A DNA stretch of 64,000 bases, from assembly GCF_003977665.1 (NCBI RefSeq), contig NZ_RYYV01000002.1, positions 389,785 to 453,784 on the forward strand, written 5' to 3'. How positions within the stretch are numbered: position 1 is the stretch's first letter; each line of letters opens with the position of its first letter. Below are positions 1-10,800 of the stretch, one piece after another. A model generated the notes under the pieces. That model saw only the letters and a program-made list of their open reading frames with translations, was not told where the DNA came from and ran no database searches. The translations under genes were made by a program, and so were the position numbers. Origin of the DNA: Dyella choica. Lineage in GTDB: Bacteria > Pseudomonadota > Gammaproteobacteria > Xanthomonadales > Rhodanobacteraceae.

Positions 1-1307
1 TCGTTGTGGTAAATCGTGAAGTCCAGGGCGGTGCGGTGTTGTTGCGCCTCGACGATGAAATCGGTTTGCGGGGAAGCATTCCAGGCCGGCTCGACCAGGT
101 CGCCATTGTCCTTATACCAAAGCGCAAACACGCTGATGCGCGAGAGCAGGCTGAAATCCAGCCGCACCGGCTGGTCCTGGTTGTGCCAGAACGGATAGAA
201 GCCGTAGACCTCGCCGGTGAGCTCGCGTACGCAGCCGCAGCCCTTGCCACTCCATTTGGGTGCCGCCGGATTCAACAGCGAATGCGACTCCATGGCCTTG
301 TCGATCAGCAGGTTGCGCAAGGCCGGACTCATCAGCCATTGCGGCAGCTGTTTCCATGGCAGCGGGTCGCGTGGCAGGTAGTCGTCCTGCTTGGCCAGCT
401 TCGCCCAGTCGGGCGGGCAATCGCTTGCATTGATGGTCGGCGCCGGGCGCCCCTGCTTGCTGGCGGCCGCAACGATCAGTGCCTCGGAGAAGCGGCACAA
501 TCGCGTATCGAGCGCTGCAGCGAACAGCTCACGCCCGGGATACTCCACGCCGAGCAAGGGTTCCAGCATGCGTTGGAACTGCGCCTTGGCGTCGTCCTCG
601 ATCGCGGCATCGCCTTGCGGGGCGGTGTCGTCGTTCGGATCGCCCTGCCCGTTGTCATCCGCTTCGTCGGCCGGCGCCTCGCCGCCAGCCTTGGCGGCAT
701 CCGCGGACATCTGCTTCAGCTCATCGAGGACGTCTTTGTCCTTGAAGATGGCGTCGGAGAGCATGTACGTGTCCATCTCGGACTCCGGTGAAGACGGCGC
801 CGCCAAGGTGTCGGCGAGCGGCAACGTACTCAACGGTTTGGGCGGCAGCGGCGGCTTGGGCGGCGCCGGCTTGGGAGGTACCGGCGGGACTGGACGCACC
901 GGCGGCGCGGGCTGCCAGGGCGCGATGATCGTCAGCCGATAGGTCTGCTGCGCCGTGCAGCCATGGTGATCGCGCACGCTGGCCATGAATACCGCGATAT
1001 ACGGCAAGGAACTCGGCGCTCCGGCCAAGGTGCCGTCGGTGCTGAGCGTAATGCCGGGCGGAAGGCTGCCGGAGTGATAGCTGTATGGCGGCACGCCACC
1101 GGTAGCGCGTATGACGTAGTGATACGGCTGGCCGATCGTGCCATCCGGCAATGTCGTCACGCTGCTGCCCAGTTGCAACGGGTCTACGTTGGTGCAGGAA
1201 ACAGCTCTTGCCGCGCCCGGCGCCATGGCAAGCATCATCAACACTATGCCGCAGCAACGCAGAACGAGTTTACGTAAGCTGCTGCCAGAGAACAGGAACG
1301 GCATCAT
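1..1307 (-). CDS. Exported Ig-like / GH18-like protein at the end of the eCIS operon (3' end outside window)
   Basis: Reading the minus strand from an ATG at 1307 gives 435 codons with no stop, so the gene runs off the left edge. It overlaps the ATPase stop by ATGA, so it belongs to the same operon. Residues about 1-35 are a signal peptide. Residues 55-125 match a putative-Ig (He_PIG) module, with the core GSLPPGITLSTDGTLAGAP. A Pro/Lys-rich linker (PVPPVPPKPAPPKP) and an acidic segment follow. From about residue 380, GEVYGFYPFW and DFSLLSRISVFALWY resemble the first strands of a GH18 chitinase-like barrel. The catalytic DxxDxDxE motif would lie outside the window, so activity is unproven. 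It could be an eCIS-loaded effector, a cell-wall hydrolase for particle release or a surface adhesin. Confidence 0.75.
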   Translation of the reverse strand, partial: MMPFLFSGSSLRKLVLRCCGIVLMMLAMAPGAARAVSCTNVDPLQLGSSVTTLPDGTIGQPYHYVIRATGGVPPYSYHSGSLPPGITLSTDGTLAGAPSSLPYIAVFMASVRDHHGCTAQQTYRLTIIAPWQPAPPVRPVPPVPPKPAPPKPPLPPKPLSTLPLADTLAAPSSPESEMDTYMLSDAIFKDKDVLDELKQMSADAAKAGGEAPADEADDNGQGDPNDDTAPQGDAAIEDDAKAQFQRMLEPLLGVEYPGRELFAAALDTRLCRFSEALIVAAASKQGRPAPTINASDCPPDWAKLAKQDDYLPRDPLPWKQLPQWLMSPALRNLLIDKAMESHSLLNPAAPKWSGKGCGCVRELTGEVYGFYPFWHNQDQPVRLDFSLLSRISVFALWYKDNGDLVEPAWNASPQTDFIVEAQQHRTALDFTIYHN

Positions 1308-2665
1308 GCTACCGTCCTCCCTTCCTTGCTCAATTCCTTGGCCAGCGCCATGCGCAAATGGGCTGCGCCGACTTGCGCCGTACCGCTGCGCGCGGCCTGC
1401 AGCACAGCGAAGCGCAACACGTTTACGATCGCACCGCCCGACAGTACGTGCTGTTCGGCGATCGCCTCGAGGTCGACGTCCGGCGCGAGACGCCCATTCT
1501 GCGGCAGCAGGCCGCGCCATAGCCGAAGGCGTTGGTCGGCGTCGGGCATCGGGAAATACACCATCGACTGGAAGCGGCGCGAAAACGCCTCGTCGATGTT
1601 GCCGCGCAAATTGCTGGCCAGAATCACCACCCCGGGAAAGTCCTCCACTCGTTGCAACAAATAGGCGATTTCCTGGTTGGCATGCCGGTCGTTGCTGTTC
1701 TGCACGGCACTGCGCTTGCCGAACAACGCATCGGCTTCGTCGAAGAACAGCACCCAATGCCGGCTCTGCGCCTGGTCGAACACGCGCGCCAGGTTTTTCT
1801 CGGTCTCGCCGATGTACTTGGACACCACCATCGACAGGTCGATGCGATAGACGTCCACGCCGGCGCTTTGGCCCAGCAGTGTCGCGGTCAGCGTCTTGCC
1901 CGTTCCTGGCGGTCCATAGAACAGACTGCGATAGCCGGGCTTGACCGCGCGGCCCAGGCCCCAGTCGCGCATCAGTTCGGGCCCTCGATGCATCCAGGTC
2001 TGGATCACGCTGATTTCGTCGAACACGTCCGCGGTCAGCACCAGGTCCGACCAGTCGAGGTCGGTGGTGATGCGCTTGGCCGGGAACTGGATGTTGTAGT
2101 CGGGCTTGTGCCATACACCGGTCTGCAGGCGTTGCAATGTTTCAGCGCTGACGCTCAGCGCACCGCTGAGTTGCGGCTCGTTGCTGGCGCCTTCGCAGTC
2201 CAGGCGCAGGATGTCGCGAGCCATGAAGGGACGCTGCGGATCGAACAGGTCGAACAGCGCGATGCGCCGCGCGAGATCGTCGCCGGCCACCAGGAACGCC
2301 GCGGTCTCGCCGGTGGGCAGGAAACCGCCATGGCGCTGCGCCTTCCAGCCGCCGAATTCGGTGAAGCCGCGATCGAGGTTCTGGTTGCGCACGAACAGTA
2401 GATCGAGCACGCCGGGCCGCAGGTGCGGCGCCAGGGCCAGCGCCAGCACGGCGCGTTCGGCCGCAAGCAGGCCCTGCTCGTCAATCAGTTGGGCCAGCGC
2501 GCTGCCGGGTGGCAAAGACGGCGGCGGCGGCGCTGCGTCAAATCCTTGTGCCTGCTGCTGAAAATGCTGTTCCAGGCGCAGGTTGAGCACCGCTTCCAGC
2601 CAGTCGAGCTCCAGGCTCAGAGCCGCTGCATGCAGCGCGTAGCGATCGTCAACGCCAGTCGACAT
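1304..2665 (-). CDS. eCIS AAA+ ATPase (Pvc15/Afp15-like)
   Basis: The 453-residue protein has a non-conserved N-terminal half and a C-terminal AAA+ module. Walker A is GPPGTGKT, Walker B is VLFFDEADALFG, and there is a sensor/arginine-finger region around NIDEAFSRRFQS. This is the layout of the eCIS ATPase (Pvc15/Afp15). That protein is thought to help assembly or payload loading and, unlike T6SS ClpV, lacks a double AAA domain. Its start overlaps the end of the tape-measure gene and its stop overlaps the next start, so it is translationally coupled on both sides. It is strong evidence that the cluster is an eCIS rather than a prophage or a T6SS. Confidence 0.93.
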   Translation of the reverse strand: MSTGVDDRYALHAAALSLELDWLEAVLNLRLEQHFQQQAQGFDAAPPPPSLPPGSALAQLIDEQGLLAAERAVLALALAPHLRPGVLDLLFVRNQNLDRGFTEFGGWKAQRHGGFLPTGETAAFLVAGDDLARRIALFDLFDPQRPFMARDILRLDCEGASNEPQLSGALSVSAETLQRLQTGVWHKPDYNIQFPAKRITTDLDWSDLVLTADVFDEISVIQTWMHRGPELMRDWGLGRAVKPGYRSLFYGPPGTGKTLTATLLGQSAGVDVYRIDLSMVVSKYIGETEKNLARVFDQAQSRHWVLFFDEADALFGKRSAVQNSNDRHANQEIAYLLQRVEDFPGVVILASNLRGNIDEAFSRRFQSMVYFPMPDADQRLRLWRGLLPQNGRLAPDVDLEAIAEQHVLSGGAIVNVLRFAVLQAARSGTAQVGAAHLRMALAKELSKEGRTVA

Positions 2666-4496
2666 GGATCGCTCCTTTCATCCACGGCAGCTTGATCGTT
2701 GCGTAGCTCCAGGGCAGCCGGTCCAGCAGCACGTCGAACGGACCGGGCTGGACTTTCAGGCGCCAGTGTTCGCCCTCGTGCGCTTCGTGCTCGACCAGCC
2801 GGCCGATACGCTGCATGAAGGTCTGGCGCAATCCTCGCGCCGTGGTGCTGCCCAGGGCCTTCCAGTGCGCGACCACGGCGGACAGCAGGCTGTCGAGCGT
2901 GGGCATGATGTGATCCAGCGGCAGCGCCGGCGGCACCGCTTCGTCGATCGGCACGCCGCACAACAATTTGTTGAGCACCCATTCGTGCTCTTCGCTATCG
3001 GCATGGCCGTCGCTGAGATACGCCAGGCAATGCACAGCGCGGTATTGCGCCTCTTCATCCACGAATGCATCGCCTTCGAGCAGGCCAAGCATGCCGAACA
3101 ATCGCGGCGCGTAATTGGCCAGCAGCACCAGGCCCGCGTTGGCGATGTAGATCGCTTCGTTGTCCGGATGGTCGTCGGCGGGCGATATGGTGCCGTCGCC
3201 ATTGCGGCTTGTGCGAATGCGCGGTGGTTCAGCCTGCTCGGCCGATACGCGCGAGGGCGACGATGAGGGCCGGCCGCCCGCAAGCAGCGGATCGACCGCA
3301 GCCGGTTCTTCGGCCAAGGCTTGCAGGGCCTTTTGCCATACGCCCTGCCAGGCAACATGGTCCTGCGGCACGCGATCGGTTTCACCCAGGTAGGCCAGGC
3401 TGTAGTCGAGCAGATAGGTCTGCAAGGGCGAAAGCCCCAGGCCCGCCTCGCGCACGCGAGGATCCATCTGATGCGCAAGGGCGAACTGGCGCAGAGATTC
3501 ATGCCAGATCGCGCTGAGGATCACTTCTTCCATGGGTTTGCTGGCCGCCGCTTCGCGATGAGCGCTGTCGGCCTCATCGCGCAGTGCCTGCCAGTGCAAG
3601 TCGGGTTGCGGGCCCAGCAGGCGCGACTGCACGCCGCGCAGCAAACTGCGCCGCAAGCCCGACGCTCCCCATGCCGGCGCAGCCGCATCCATCAAGATGC
3701 CGATCCGGAAGGCCTCGCTTTCACCCAATTGCGCGAGCAGCGTGCCACCCAAGGCAGCCATCAAACGCTGTACACGTGCAATGCCTAAGATACTTCCGCC
3801 CTGCCCCCACAAAGCATGCAAGCCAGCTACGCGCCAGGCTTGCCGCACTTGCCCAAGCTGATAGGTGCTGAGGCGTCCTTGCGCGCGCAGCGGTTCCAGC
3901 ACGCTGCTGTCCAGATCTTCCAGCGCATGCGCCAGCTCGGCATGGCGCAAGGCCAGCAAGGCCTGCAAACCGTGGCATGGCGTGATGTGTCCGAGCCGGC
4001 GCAGCGTACGGTCGGCGTGCGGCAAGCGTAGTAGCGCCGGCCAGAGCCGCGGACCCAGGCGCCGCGTCAGGCTGGTCAGCCAATCGGCCATGGCGCCTGC
4101 GGCCTGCGGCGCCATCGACCAGTGCAGCCGGCCATGTTCAAGGTAATACAGGAAATGCACCAGCTCCCGATCATCGACGTGGCTTGCCGATGCTCTGGCA
4201 CGGCCATCGGCCAGATCCTGCTGTTGCAGGCGCTGCAAGGCGATGTCGACCGCCTCCTCCAATCGTCGCCCCCATGCATCGGTGTCGGCGGTCGTAGTCA
4301 GATCCCCCAACTCGATCTCCAGTTGATCGATACGCCACACTTCACCGCGTGCGGACAAACGCTCGAACAGCGCATCCAGCACCCGCGCGCCCGGGCCGCG
4401 CAGAAACTCGCTCAATCGCTGCTGTTGCGCCAGACCGGCATGGCGGTCATGGCTGCGGCACGACCACTGCAGGGTTTCGATCACATGGCGGCTCAT
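2649..4496 (-). CDS. eCIS tape-measure protein (Pvc14/Afp14-like)
   Basis: This 615-residue protein begins with HVIETLQWSCRSHDRHAGLA and the acidic segment RIDQLEIELGDL, typical of the N-terminus of the eCIS tape measure. Its C-terminus has the conserved block NAGLVLLANYAPRLFGMLGL followed by HEWVLNKLLCGVP and PWSYATIKLPWM. In Afp and PVC this protein sets tail length inside the tube. The mid region is rich in Leu, Arg and Ala and is predicted mostly helical. The gene overlaps its upstream neighbour by ATGA and the ATPase gene downstream. The length is compatible with a particle of normal eCIS size, though no length can be calculated safely here. Confidence 0.88.
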   Translation of the reverse strand: MSRHVIETLQWSCRSHDRHAGLAQQQRLSEFLRGPGARVLDALFERLSARGEVWRIDQLEIELGDLTTTADTDAWGRRLEEAVDIALQRLQQQDLADGRARASASHVDDRELVHFLYYLEHGRLHWSMAPQAAGAMADWLTSLTRRLGPRLWPALLRLPHADRTLRRLGHITPCHGLQALLALRHAELAHALEDLDSSVLEPLRAQGRLSTYQLGQVRQAWRVAGLHALWGQGGSILGIARVQRLMAALGGTLLAQLGESEAFRIGILMDAAAPAWGASGLRRSLLRGVQSRLLGPQPDLHWQALRDEADSAHREAAASKPMEEVILSAIWHESLRQFALAHQMDPRVREAGLGLSPLQTYLLDYSLAYLGETDRVPQDHVAWQGVWQKALQALAEEPAAVDPLLAGGRPSSSPSRVSAEQAEPPRIRTSRNGDGTISPADDHPDNEAIYIANAGLVLLANYAPRLFGMLGLLEGDAFVDEEAQYRAVHCLAYLSDGHADSEEHEWVLNKLLCGVPIDEAVPPALPLDHIMPTLDSLLSAVVAHWKALGSTTARGLRQTFMQRIGRLVEHEAHEGEHWRLKVQPGPFDVLLDRLPWSYATIKLPWMKGAIHVDWR

Positions 4497-7045
4497 GCGG
4501 CGCCCCTCGCGTCATCGGGCCTGACCGCTTCCAGGTGCCGCCACAGCAGCCAGCGCAGCAGGCGCGTCCAGTCCTCCAGGCGGCGCTCTGCCGCGTCGCG
4601 CTCGCCGCTCGAGGAAAGCATCGCCGCACAATGCGCCTGCTTGGCATCCAGCCACGCCGCATAGCTGCGTTCGAATCGCAGCAGCGCCGCAGCGTCCAGC
4701 CATAAAGTCTGCAAGCGCAAATGGGCGGGCGCGTTCAACGCCAGCGTTTCCATCGCAACGCGGCGGAACGATGCACTGTTTCCGCGCGCGGTCCATGCCG
4801 GAAACACGGCCGTCACGCGATAACGGTAGAAGTCATCCGGTATGTCCGGGTCGCTACCACTGAGTGGACGCAGCAAGACATGCTCGACCAGGTGAAAGCC
4901 TTCGCATTCGAGCTGCAGCCGGCAGGCGAATTCATGCAGGCAGATCGCTGCCGCTTCCGGCGAAAGGCGCGCAGAGCGTAGCTGCAGGCGCCAGCAAGGC
5001 CCCTTGTCGTCACTGGCGAGCCAGACGGCACCCGCATCCATGTGCTTATAACGCTCTGCATGAACTGCACTACGCAACAGCGCGGGAGGCAATGCGCGCA
5101 GGTCCAGCTCGGGAAAGTGCAAGGCAAGGACCCGTGCGGCGCCGGCCAAATCCTTGCCCATGCTATCCAGCACCCGCTGGCGGCGTGGACTGAACAGCAC
5201 GGGCGGCTGCGTTTTCGCCGGGAGCGCGTCTGTGGCGGCAGCAGCATCCGCTTCCGCCGTCAATCCGATTTGCGCCTCGCTCATGGCGGGCAGCAGCAGG
5301 CGGCTGTGGTGATATTTGAACGCCAGCAACAGACTTGCCCGCTGCTGCAGTGCCGAGGTATTGCCGCGTCGGCCGAGCGAACGGCGGCTGTAGTCGATAG
5401 CGCCATGCCGGTCGCGCGTAAGCGTGGCGATACGTAGCAGCATCAGGCGTTTCTGTTCGAACAGATGCCGGCGCCACGCCTCGGCGCCGAAATACCAGCC
5501 GAACGGGCGAATGCTGCCCTGCCAGCACCCCTCGCCGTACAGCGCGAGCAAGTGGTCGAGCACACGCCCGCGCCGCTCCAGCACATCGTCGGCGGAGGCG
5601 AACACGTTTTCGCGAATCTGCTCGCGATCCATCGTGTAGAGCACATCGAGCCCGGCGATGTGCTCGTCGCCGAGCACTTGCCAGGCGTAGCTCGCCATCG
5701 GTTTGCCGACCATCGTATAGAGCTTGCGCAGATGGTGGGTTTGCGCATCGCCGTGCGCCAGCCATTGCTCCAGTAGCGCCAGGTAGGCATGAAATTGCGC
5801 GGCTTCCGCCGCATGGATGGGCGCACCGGTCAGATCGACGCGCTCGCGATAAATGGGCGGCAACTGATGTTGCAGCGATACGTACGCCTCAGGCGGCAGA
5901 TACTCACCTTGTGGCCGCGCCAACGGCGAGCCGGTCGCGGTGGGCGCGCTGTCGGCGGCGGCGCGGCCATCGGCATTGCGGCGCAGGTCGTCCAGGCGCT
6001 GCAGCAAAGCATCCTGCGCGATCCCGATCGGCACGCCGCGTCGCTTGATCTGCCACGCCGCCACCGCTTCCGGCTGGTCCGGCCAGCGCAGGCGCAATAC
6101 CCAATCATCCCCATGGCGTGGCAAGGCGCCGCCGGAACCATCCAGTCCATGCGCGTCCAGGCTGATGTCGCTGACTTCGAGCACGCCATCGACGCCCAGC
6201 GCAATGCGTGCCAGATCACCGAAATACACCCGACTCTCCAGGTCGCGTTCGAGGCTGTCGGTATCGATCCAACCCTGTCGCATGCGTGGGCCGTCCAACG
6301 CGTCGGCCAACGATACCGCGCCATCCTGCGCAACCAGGCGAGCCATCAGCGACAGGCGCCGCGGAGCCGCGTCGATGTGCTCGGCGCAGCGCGCCACCAA
6401 CTCGGCCAGAATCTCCTCCGGCGTGCGCGCACCCTCGATGCTCAAGTTCAATTGCAGCGTGCACCAGCGCGGCTTGAGTACGCTGGGCAAGGCCGCCAGG
6501 TCTTCGCCGAGACTGCGCTGCGCCCAATATGCACGCGCCGCCGCAGCGGTAGCCGTTTCCGCGTGCGTGGTAAGCGCTTCCAGGTCCATGCGCCACAGGC
6601 CATTGCTGTCCGGCAAGGAGGCATGCACCTGCAGCGCGCCCGGCACGCGGTCGAGCAGCCAGCGCATGTAGTCCATGCTTGTGCAGGGCCGGCACGGCAG
6701 GATTTCTTCCGCCGCGCGCAGGCCCAGCCGACGGTAATGGATGCGACCGTCCGGGGCCGCCAGCAGATCCACCAGCGGCTGCTGCGCGCCGAATAGATTC
6801 TCGGTCAGCGCATAGCACAGCGCATCCAGCAGGGTGACGCCGGGGTCGTGGTAGTTGAAGTCGGTCCACTGCTCGCCGCTGAGCGCCTGCAGGAAGGTCA
6901 GCGCCCGATCGCGCAGGGCCTCGTAGGCAAACGGATCATCGCCGCGATGCCGCGCGATCAGCGCGGGCGAAGGCCCCACTGACGGTTTGGCGGGGTCCGT
7001 AGCGGGAGTTGCAATACCCGTGCTGGCATCGATCCGCGCGTTCAC
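4493..7045 (-). CDS. eCIS baseplate protein, second large subunit (Pvc12/Afp12-like)
   Basis: The protein is 850 residues from a GTG at 7045. That start overlaps the upstream stop in a GTGA, so it is preferred over the upstream in-frame start at 7180. Near the N-terminus, DFNYHDPGVTLLDALCYALT is the hallmark of eCIS baseplate subunits of the Pvc11/12 type, followed by YMRWLLDRVPG and repeated baseplate-J-like segments. The protein should form part of the wedge around the spike in partnership with the 1343-residue subunit at 7845-11876. No signal peptide or membrane segment is visible, as expected for a cytoplasmic assembly part. Confidence 0.87.
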   Translation of the reverse strand: MNARIDASTGIATPATDPAKPSVGPSPALIARHRGDDPFAYEALRDRALTFLQALSGEQWTDFNYHDPGVTLLDALCYALTENLFGAQQPLVDLLAAPDGRIHYRRLGLRAAEEILPCRPCTSMDYMRWLLDRVPGALQVHASLPDSNGLWRMDLEALTTHAETATAAAARAYWAQRSLGEDLAALPSVLKPRWCTLQLNLSIEGARTPEEILAELVARCAEHIDAAPRRLSLMARLVAQDGAVSLADALDGPRMRQGWIDTDSLERDLESRVYFGDLARIALGVDGVLEVSDISLDAHGLDGSGGALPRHGDDWVLRLRWPDQPEAVAAWQIKRRGVPIGIAQDALLQRLDDLRRNADGRAAADSAPTATGSPLARPQGEYLPPEAYVSLQHQLPPIYRERVDLTGAPIHAAEAAQFHAYLALLEQWLAHGDAQTHHLRKLYTMVGKPMASYAWQVLGDEHIAGLDVLYTMDREQIRENVFASADDVLERRGRVLDHLLALYGEGCWQGSIRPFGWYFGAEAWRRHLFEQKRLMLLRIATLTRDRHGAIDYSRRSLGRRGNTSALQQRASLLLAFKYHHSRLLLPAMSEAQIGLTAEADAAAATDALPAKTQPPVLFSPRRQRVLDSMGKDLAGAARVLALHFPELDLRALPPALLRSAVHAERYKHMDAGAVWLASDDKGPCWRLQLRSARLSPEAAAICLHEFACRLQLECEGFHLVEHVLLRPLSGSDPDIPDDFYRYRVTAVFPAWTARGNSASFRRVAMETLALNAPAHLRLQTLWLDAAALLRFERSYAAWLDAKQAHCAAMLSSSGERDAAERRLEDWTRLLRWLLWRHLEAVRPDDARGAA

Positions 7046-7848
7046 CGCTGCCCCTCGTCCATGTGCGGGTCGAACCACAGCTGCGTGACGTGCGCCTTGA
7101 TCACGATGCCACGGCCATAATCGCAACCGGTGCGTATCTGCAATCGGTACGCGGCATTGCGGCCGCTGCTGCCGCGCCAACGCAATTGCAGGCGGTCGCA
7201 GCGACGCGCGTAAAACGCATTGGTGCTGCGGATGCCGCGCTTGCGATTGAGAAAATCGAGTATGCCCAGCGTGGGGTTGTAGGTATTGAGCGCGACTGCG
7301 TGCATCAGGGCGAACCTTCCCTTGCCCTGGTGACCGGCACCGGCCGTCAGCTCGAACGCCTGGCAGCCCTCCAGGTCGTCGGTCAGGTCATGCCATTCGC
7401 CGTCCGCCGGCAAAGGCTTGGGCGTCGCGCGCGCATAACTGCCGCGCCGCCCCTTGCTGCGCAGCACGCCGTCGACATCGAGGGTGGCTTCGGGTGCGGC
7501 AGTGCGGACGCCGATGCGCCCGGCCGGATCGAGACACCACAATGGCGTGGCGGCTTCCGCTTGGGCTTCCTGTGACGGTTCGGTGTTGCTGCGGATCAGC
7601 AACTGCCCTTGCGCTCCGCCGAAACCTACCGACCACAAGGGCTGGTCCGGATCCTGGTCGCGAAAGAAACTCAGCAAGGCTTCGTAACCCGCAGCGGCGG
7701 ACACTTCGAAGCCACGCTCGACCGACTTGCGGAATCCCTCGTCGCTCATGTTGAGCATCGAGTCGATCAGGTCGGCAAAATGCTCCTGCGTCGGCAGCGC
7801 GCCGTCGCTGAAGTAGCCTCGCAGCGACTCTCGGTTGCGAATGGTCAT
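7042..7848 (-). CDS. eCIS-associated fibre/adhesin-like protein
   Basis: This 268-residue protein lies between the two large baseplate genes and overlaps both by four bases. The N-terminus (RGYFSDGALPTQEHFADLID) is a helical block. It is followed by a β-rich region with RIGVRTAAPEATLDVDGVL, a pattern common in tail-fibre and adhesin proteins, where an Asp-Val-Asp-Gly repeat precedes a receptor or chaperone domain. The C-terminal half (LMHAVALNTYNPTLGILDFL) is conserved-looking but not assigned. The position suggests a baseplate-attached fibre or a fibre connector in place of Pvc13. No long collagen-like or coiled-coil shaft is present, so it would be a short fibre at most. Confidence 0.55.
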   Translation of the reverse strand: MTIRNRESLRGYFSDGALPTQEHFADLIDSMLNMSDEGFRKSVERGFEVSAAAGYEALLSFFRDQDPDQPLWSVGFGGAQGQLLIRSNTEPSQEAQAEAATPLWCLDPAGRIGVRTAAPEATLDVDGVLRSKGRRGSYARATPKPLPADGEWHDLTDDLEGCQAFELTAGAGHQGKGRFALMHAVALNTYNPTLGILDFLNRKRGIRSTNAFYARRCDRLQLRWRGSSGRNAAYRLQIRTGCDYGRGIVIKAHVTQLWFDPHMDEGQR

Positions 7849-10800
7849 GGCGTCCCCTGCCCGGTGGCCGGCGGCGCGCTGCCCAGGATGAAAGTTCCGC
7901 CGATTTCAAGCTTGCCCACGCCGGTGGCCTGTACGCCGCGCGTAGATGGCACGCCGATCAATTCGATCAGGTGGCGCGGCGTCGGCAAGACCAGGCTCCA
8001 GGGTTGCACGGGGCGAACCTGTCTCACCGCGGCGCCGTCGCGGGCACGCGCCGTATCCAGCAACTGATAAGTGTTGCTGTCGCTACGCACGATATGCAGC
8101 AGCGACATGGCACCCACCACTTCGACTTCGTCCAGTTCGCGTAAGCGTGCTTCGATCGCCTCGGCGCGCACGTCCCAATCGAAGTTGGCGCGGCAGCCGT
8201 CGGCATGCCATGGCGAGAGGAATTCGACGATGACCTGGTTGATGCGGATCAGCGCCGCGCCCGGGTGCACACCGCGAGCAAGACGCAAAGCGCAGCGCAC
8301 CTGGATGCGCTCATAGACCGCGTTGCGCACCACGATACGTATGCCGGGCGCGCTGCGTTCGCGCAGATGGGAAGCCATTTCCTCCAGCACCGCCGCGTCG
8401 AAACGCGGCGCCTCGGTGCTGTGGAACAACGCGCCCTGGCGCGGCGCGGGCACCACTACCACCAGCGCCCCTCCGGGCTGGCCGGACAGGGCCGCGGTCG
8501 GCGCCTCGCCATTGGCGAAGCATTTCACTTTGTACACGGTGGGGAATGCGTCCAGCAGCAGACGTTCGTAATCCCATGGCGTGCTGGCCCGGTTCTTGTG
8601 GCGCAAACGCTCGGCACTGCGTACCCGCAGCATGTCGGCCGCTTCCGGCTGGCCCAGCCCGAATGACGGTCCCACCTGCTGGATCGTGCGCAAGCCGCCG
8701 ATCGGGTGCAGCGGAGTGCGAATGGTGCCCGGCGGCAGCGATGTGCACGGCTCGTTGGCGCGCCGCGGATGCACCCGCCGCGCCGTCACCGCCTGGGTAT
8801 ACACACCGTACAAACCAGCCAGGCGCTCAAGCACGCCATCGGCACTCAGGCGCAGCCAATAGCAACTGCCGGGCAATTGCGGGCAATCGCAGCTCATGCC
8901 ATCCGGCAGGTCGAGCAAGACGATGCCGCTGCGCAGGAAGCCCAGCGTGCCGTCCGCCAGCGTGCGATCGGTTTCCAGCGTGCGCCAGCCCTTTTCACGC
9001 CATACTGCCCACGATAGCTGTGGCAATGCCGCCTGCCAGCATTCCTCTGCACTTTCCGCACGCAGATGGAAATACAAGCTGAGCGCGCCAGCAGGGTTTG
9101 AGCCGGACAGCCCCAGGTACAAGTTGCCGTCGTTGAAATAGCGGGGCAGCAACGGCACTCCGTCCATGCCTGGCCGCGCGCGTGGGATGTCGTGGCCGAA
9201 CGGATGCAGGTGGAACAGTCGCCCCGGTGCTGACGCCTGCGCCATCTGATTGAGCGAAATGCGCTGGCTGGCGAAGTAGTCGAGCGAGATCTGCTCCACC
9301 GCAGGAGTGTAGGGTTCCTGCGGCAACGGCACCTTCAGTTTGGCGCGCTTCAAGCGTGCGTTGACGGTCAGCGCTTCCGACAGCAGGCGCGGATACAAGG
9401 CATGGCCGAAAGCTGCGCCCGGCGCGCACAGTTCCAGCCTGAAAAAACCGTTGCGGGTGGTGGTGCCGTAGACGAATGGCTCGGGAACGCGCGTCTGGGG
9501 ACGGTGATAGAGCGCCAGGTCCGTTTCCGGCAACGACAGGGTGACGGTGTCTTGCACGTGGCGCTCGCCGCGGAACAGGCTCATGGAGTCGCCGCTGCCG
9601 CCACGCCACTGGCCATCGCGCAGCAGCTCCGGGCGGACCTGGAAGGCCGCCGCCGACCACTCGCCCGGATAGCCGTGATAGCGCGTAGCAAAACCGCCTT
9701 CTTCAGCCGGCAGTTGCCCCCAACGCAGGTTTACCCGCAGCGCCCGCAACGGCTTGGCGGCGAGTTCTTCGTTGCCGAACAGGCAATAGGCACCCAAGCC
9801 CGGAATCGGTCCGAACGGCATGAACGGCTTGCCCGCATCCAGCCGGCCCAGCTGGTTGTACAGCACTATGTCGCGCACGCCGGTGACCTGGGTGGACAGC
9901 ACGATGTCATGCAGGATCAACTGCTGCAGCAGGCTATAGGCATACAGCCGCGTGCGGTTCTGCAGAGTAAGCCTCAGCGCCGGCTGCGCCGGCCACATAT
10001 CGCCGTGAACGGCAGCCTTGCATGGCACGATCGGCGGTTGCTCCTGGCCCACGTGCATCAGCAGTTCGATCGAGCCGCCGAAGCCAAACCCGGCGTCGCT
10101 GCGCCGCCGCGCCAACACGTCACCCGGTACCAGCCAGCCGCCGACCACGCTGAACTCGGCGCGCCAGACGCCGCGAAAGACCCGCTCGAAAATCAATCCG
10201 CGATCGGGCAAGCCATGGCCTGCCGCATCGCCATCGGCGTGTTCATGCGGATGGATCAGGATCAATGGATCATCGATTTCGACCACCGCCAGGCCATCGT
10301 TGCCGAGCAAGCCGGCCGCATGCTTGCGCAAGGCCTCCACATCCAGCGGATGCAATTCCTCGCGGCCGGCAATCAGCCATACCGCGAACAGACGGCCCAG
10401 GTTTTGATGGAACTGCCGTATGTCATCTGTTGCCAGGCAACACGCAAGCAGATAACACAAGCGCACATCGCCTGCCGGACGCGGCGCGCGCGACCAGGCG
10501 GCATTCGCCCGTTGCTCGACGCTGGCCAAGTCCGATGACAGGCGACGGCTGGGATGATGGCGCGCTTCGCTGCGATCAAGCGCCGCGAACACCCGTCCCA
10601 GCCACGCCGCATCGCGTTGCTGTTCATTGCAGCGAAGCAAGCTCGCCAACGCTTCGTCATCGTTGGCAGGGTGCGACAGGCGCAACAAGACTTGCACGCG
10701 ACGATCGCCTTCCTTCAGCGCCAACATCGGCGAGGCCAGCGCAAAGCCCAGCGTCGCATTCTGCGCATTCGCCGCGGAACCTTTCGCATGGCCGCCGAGC

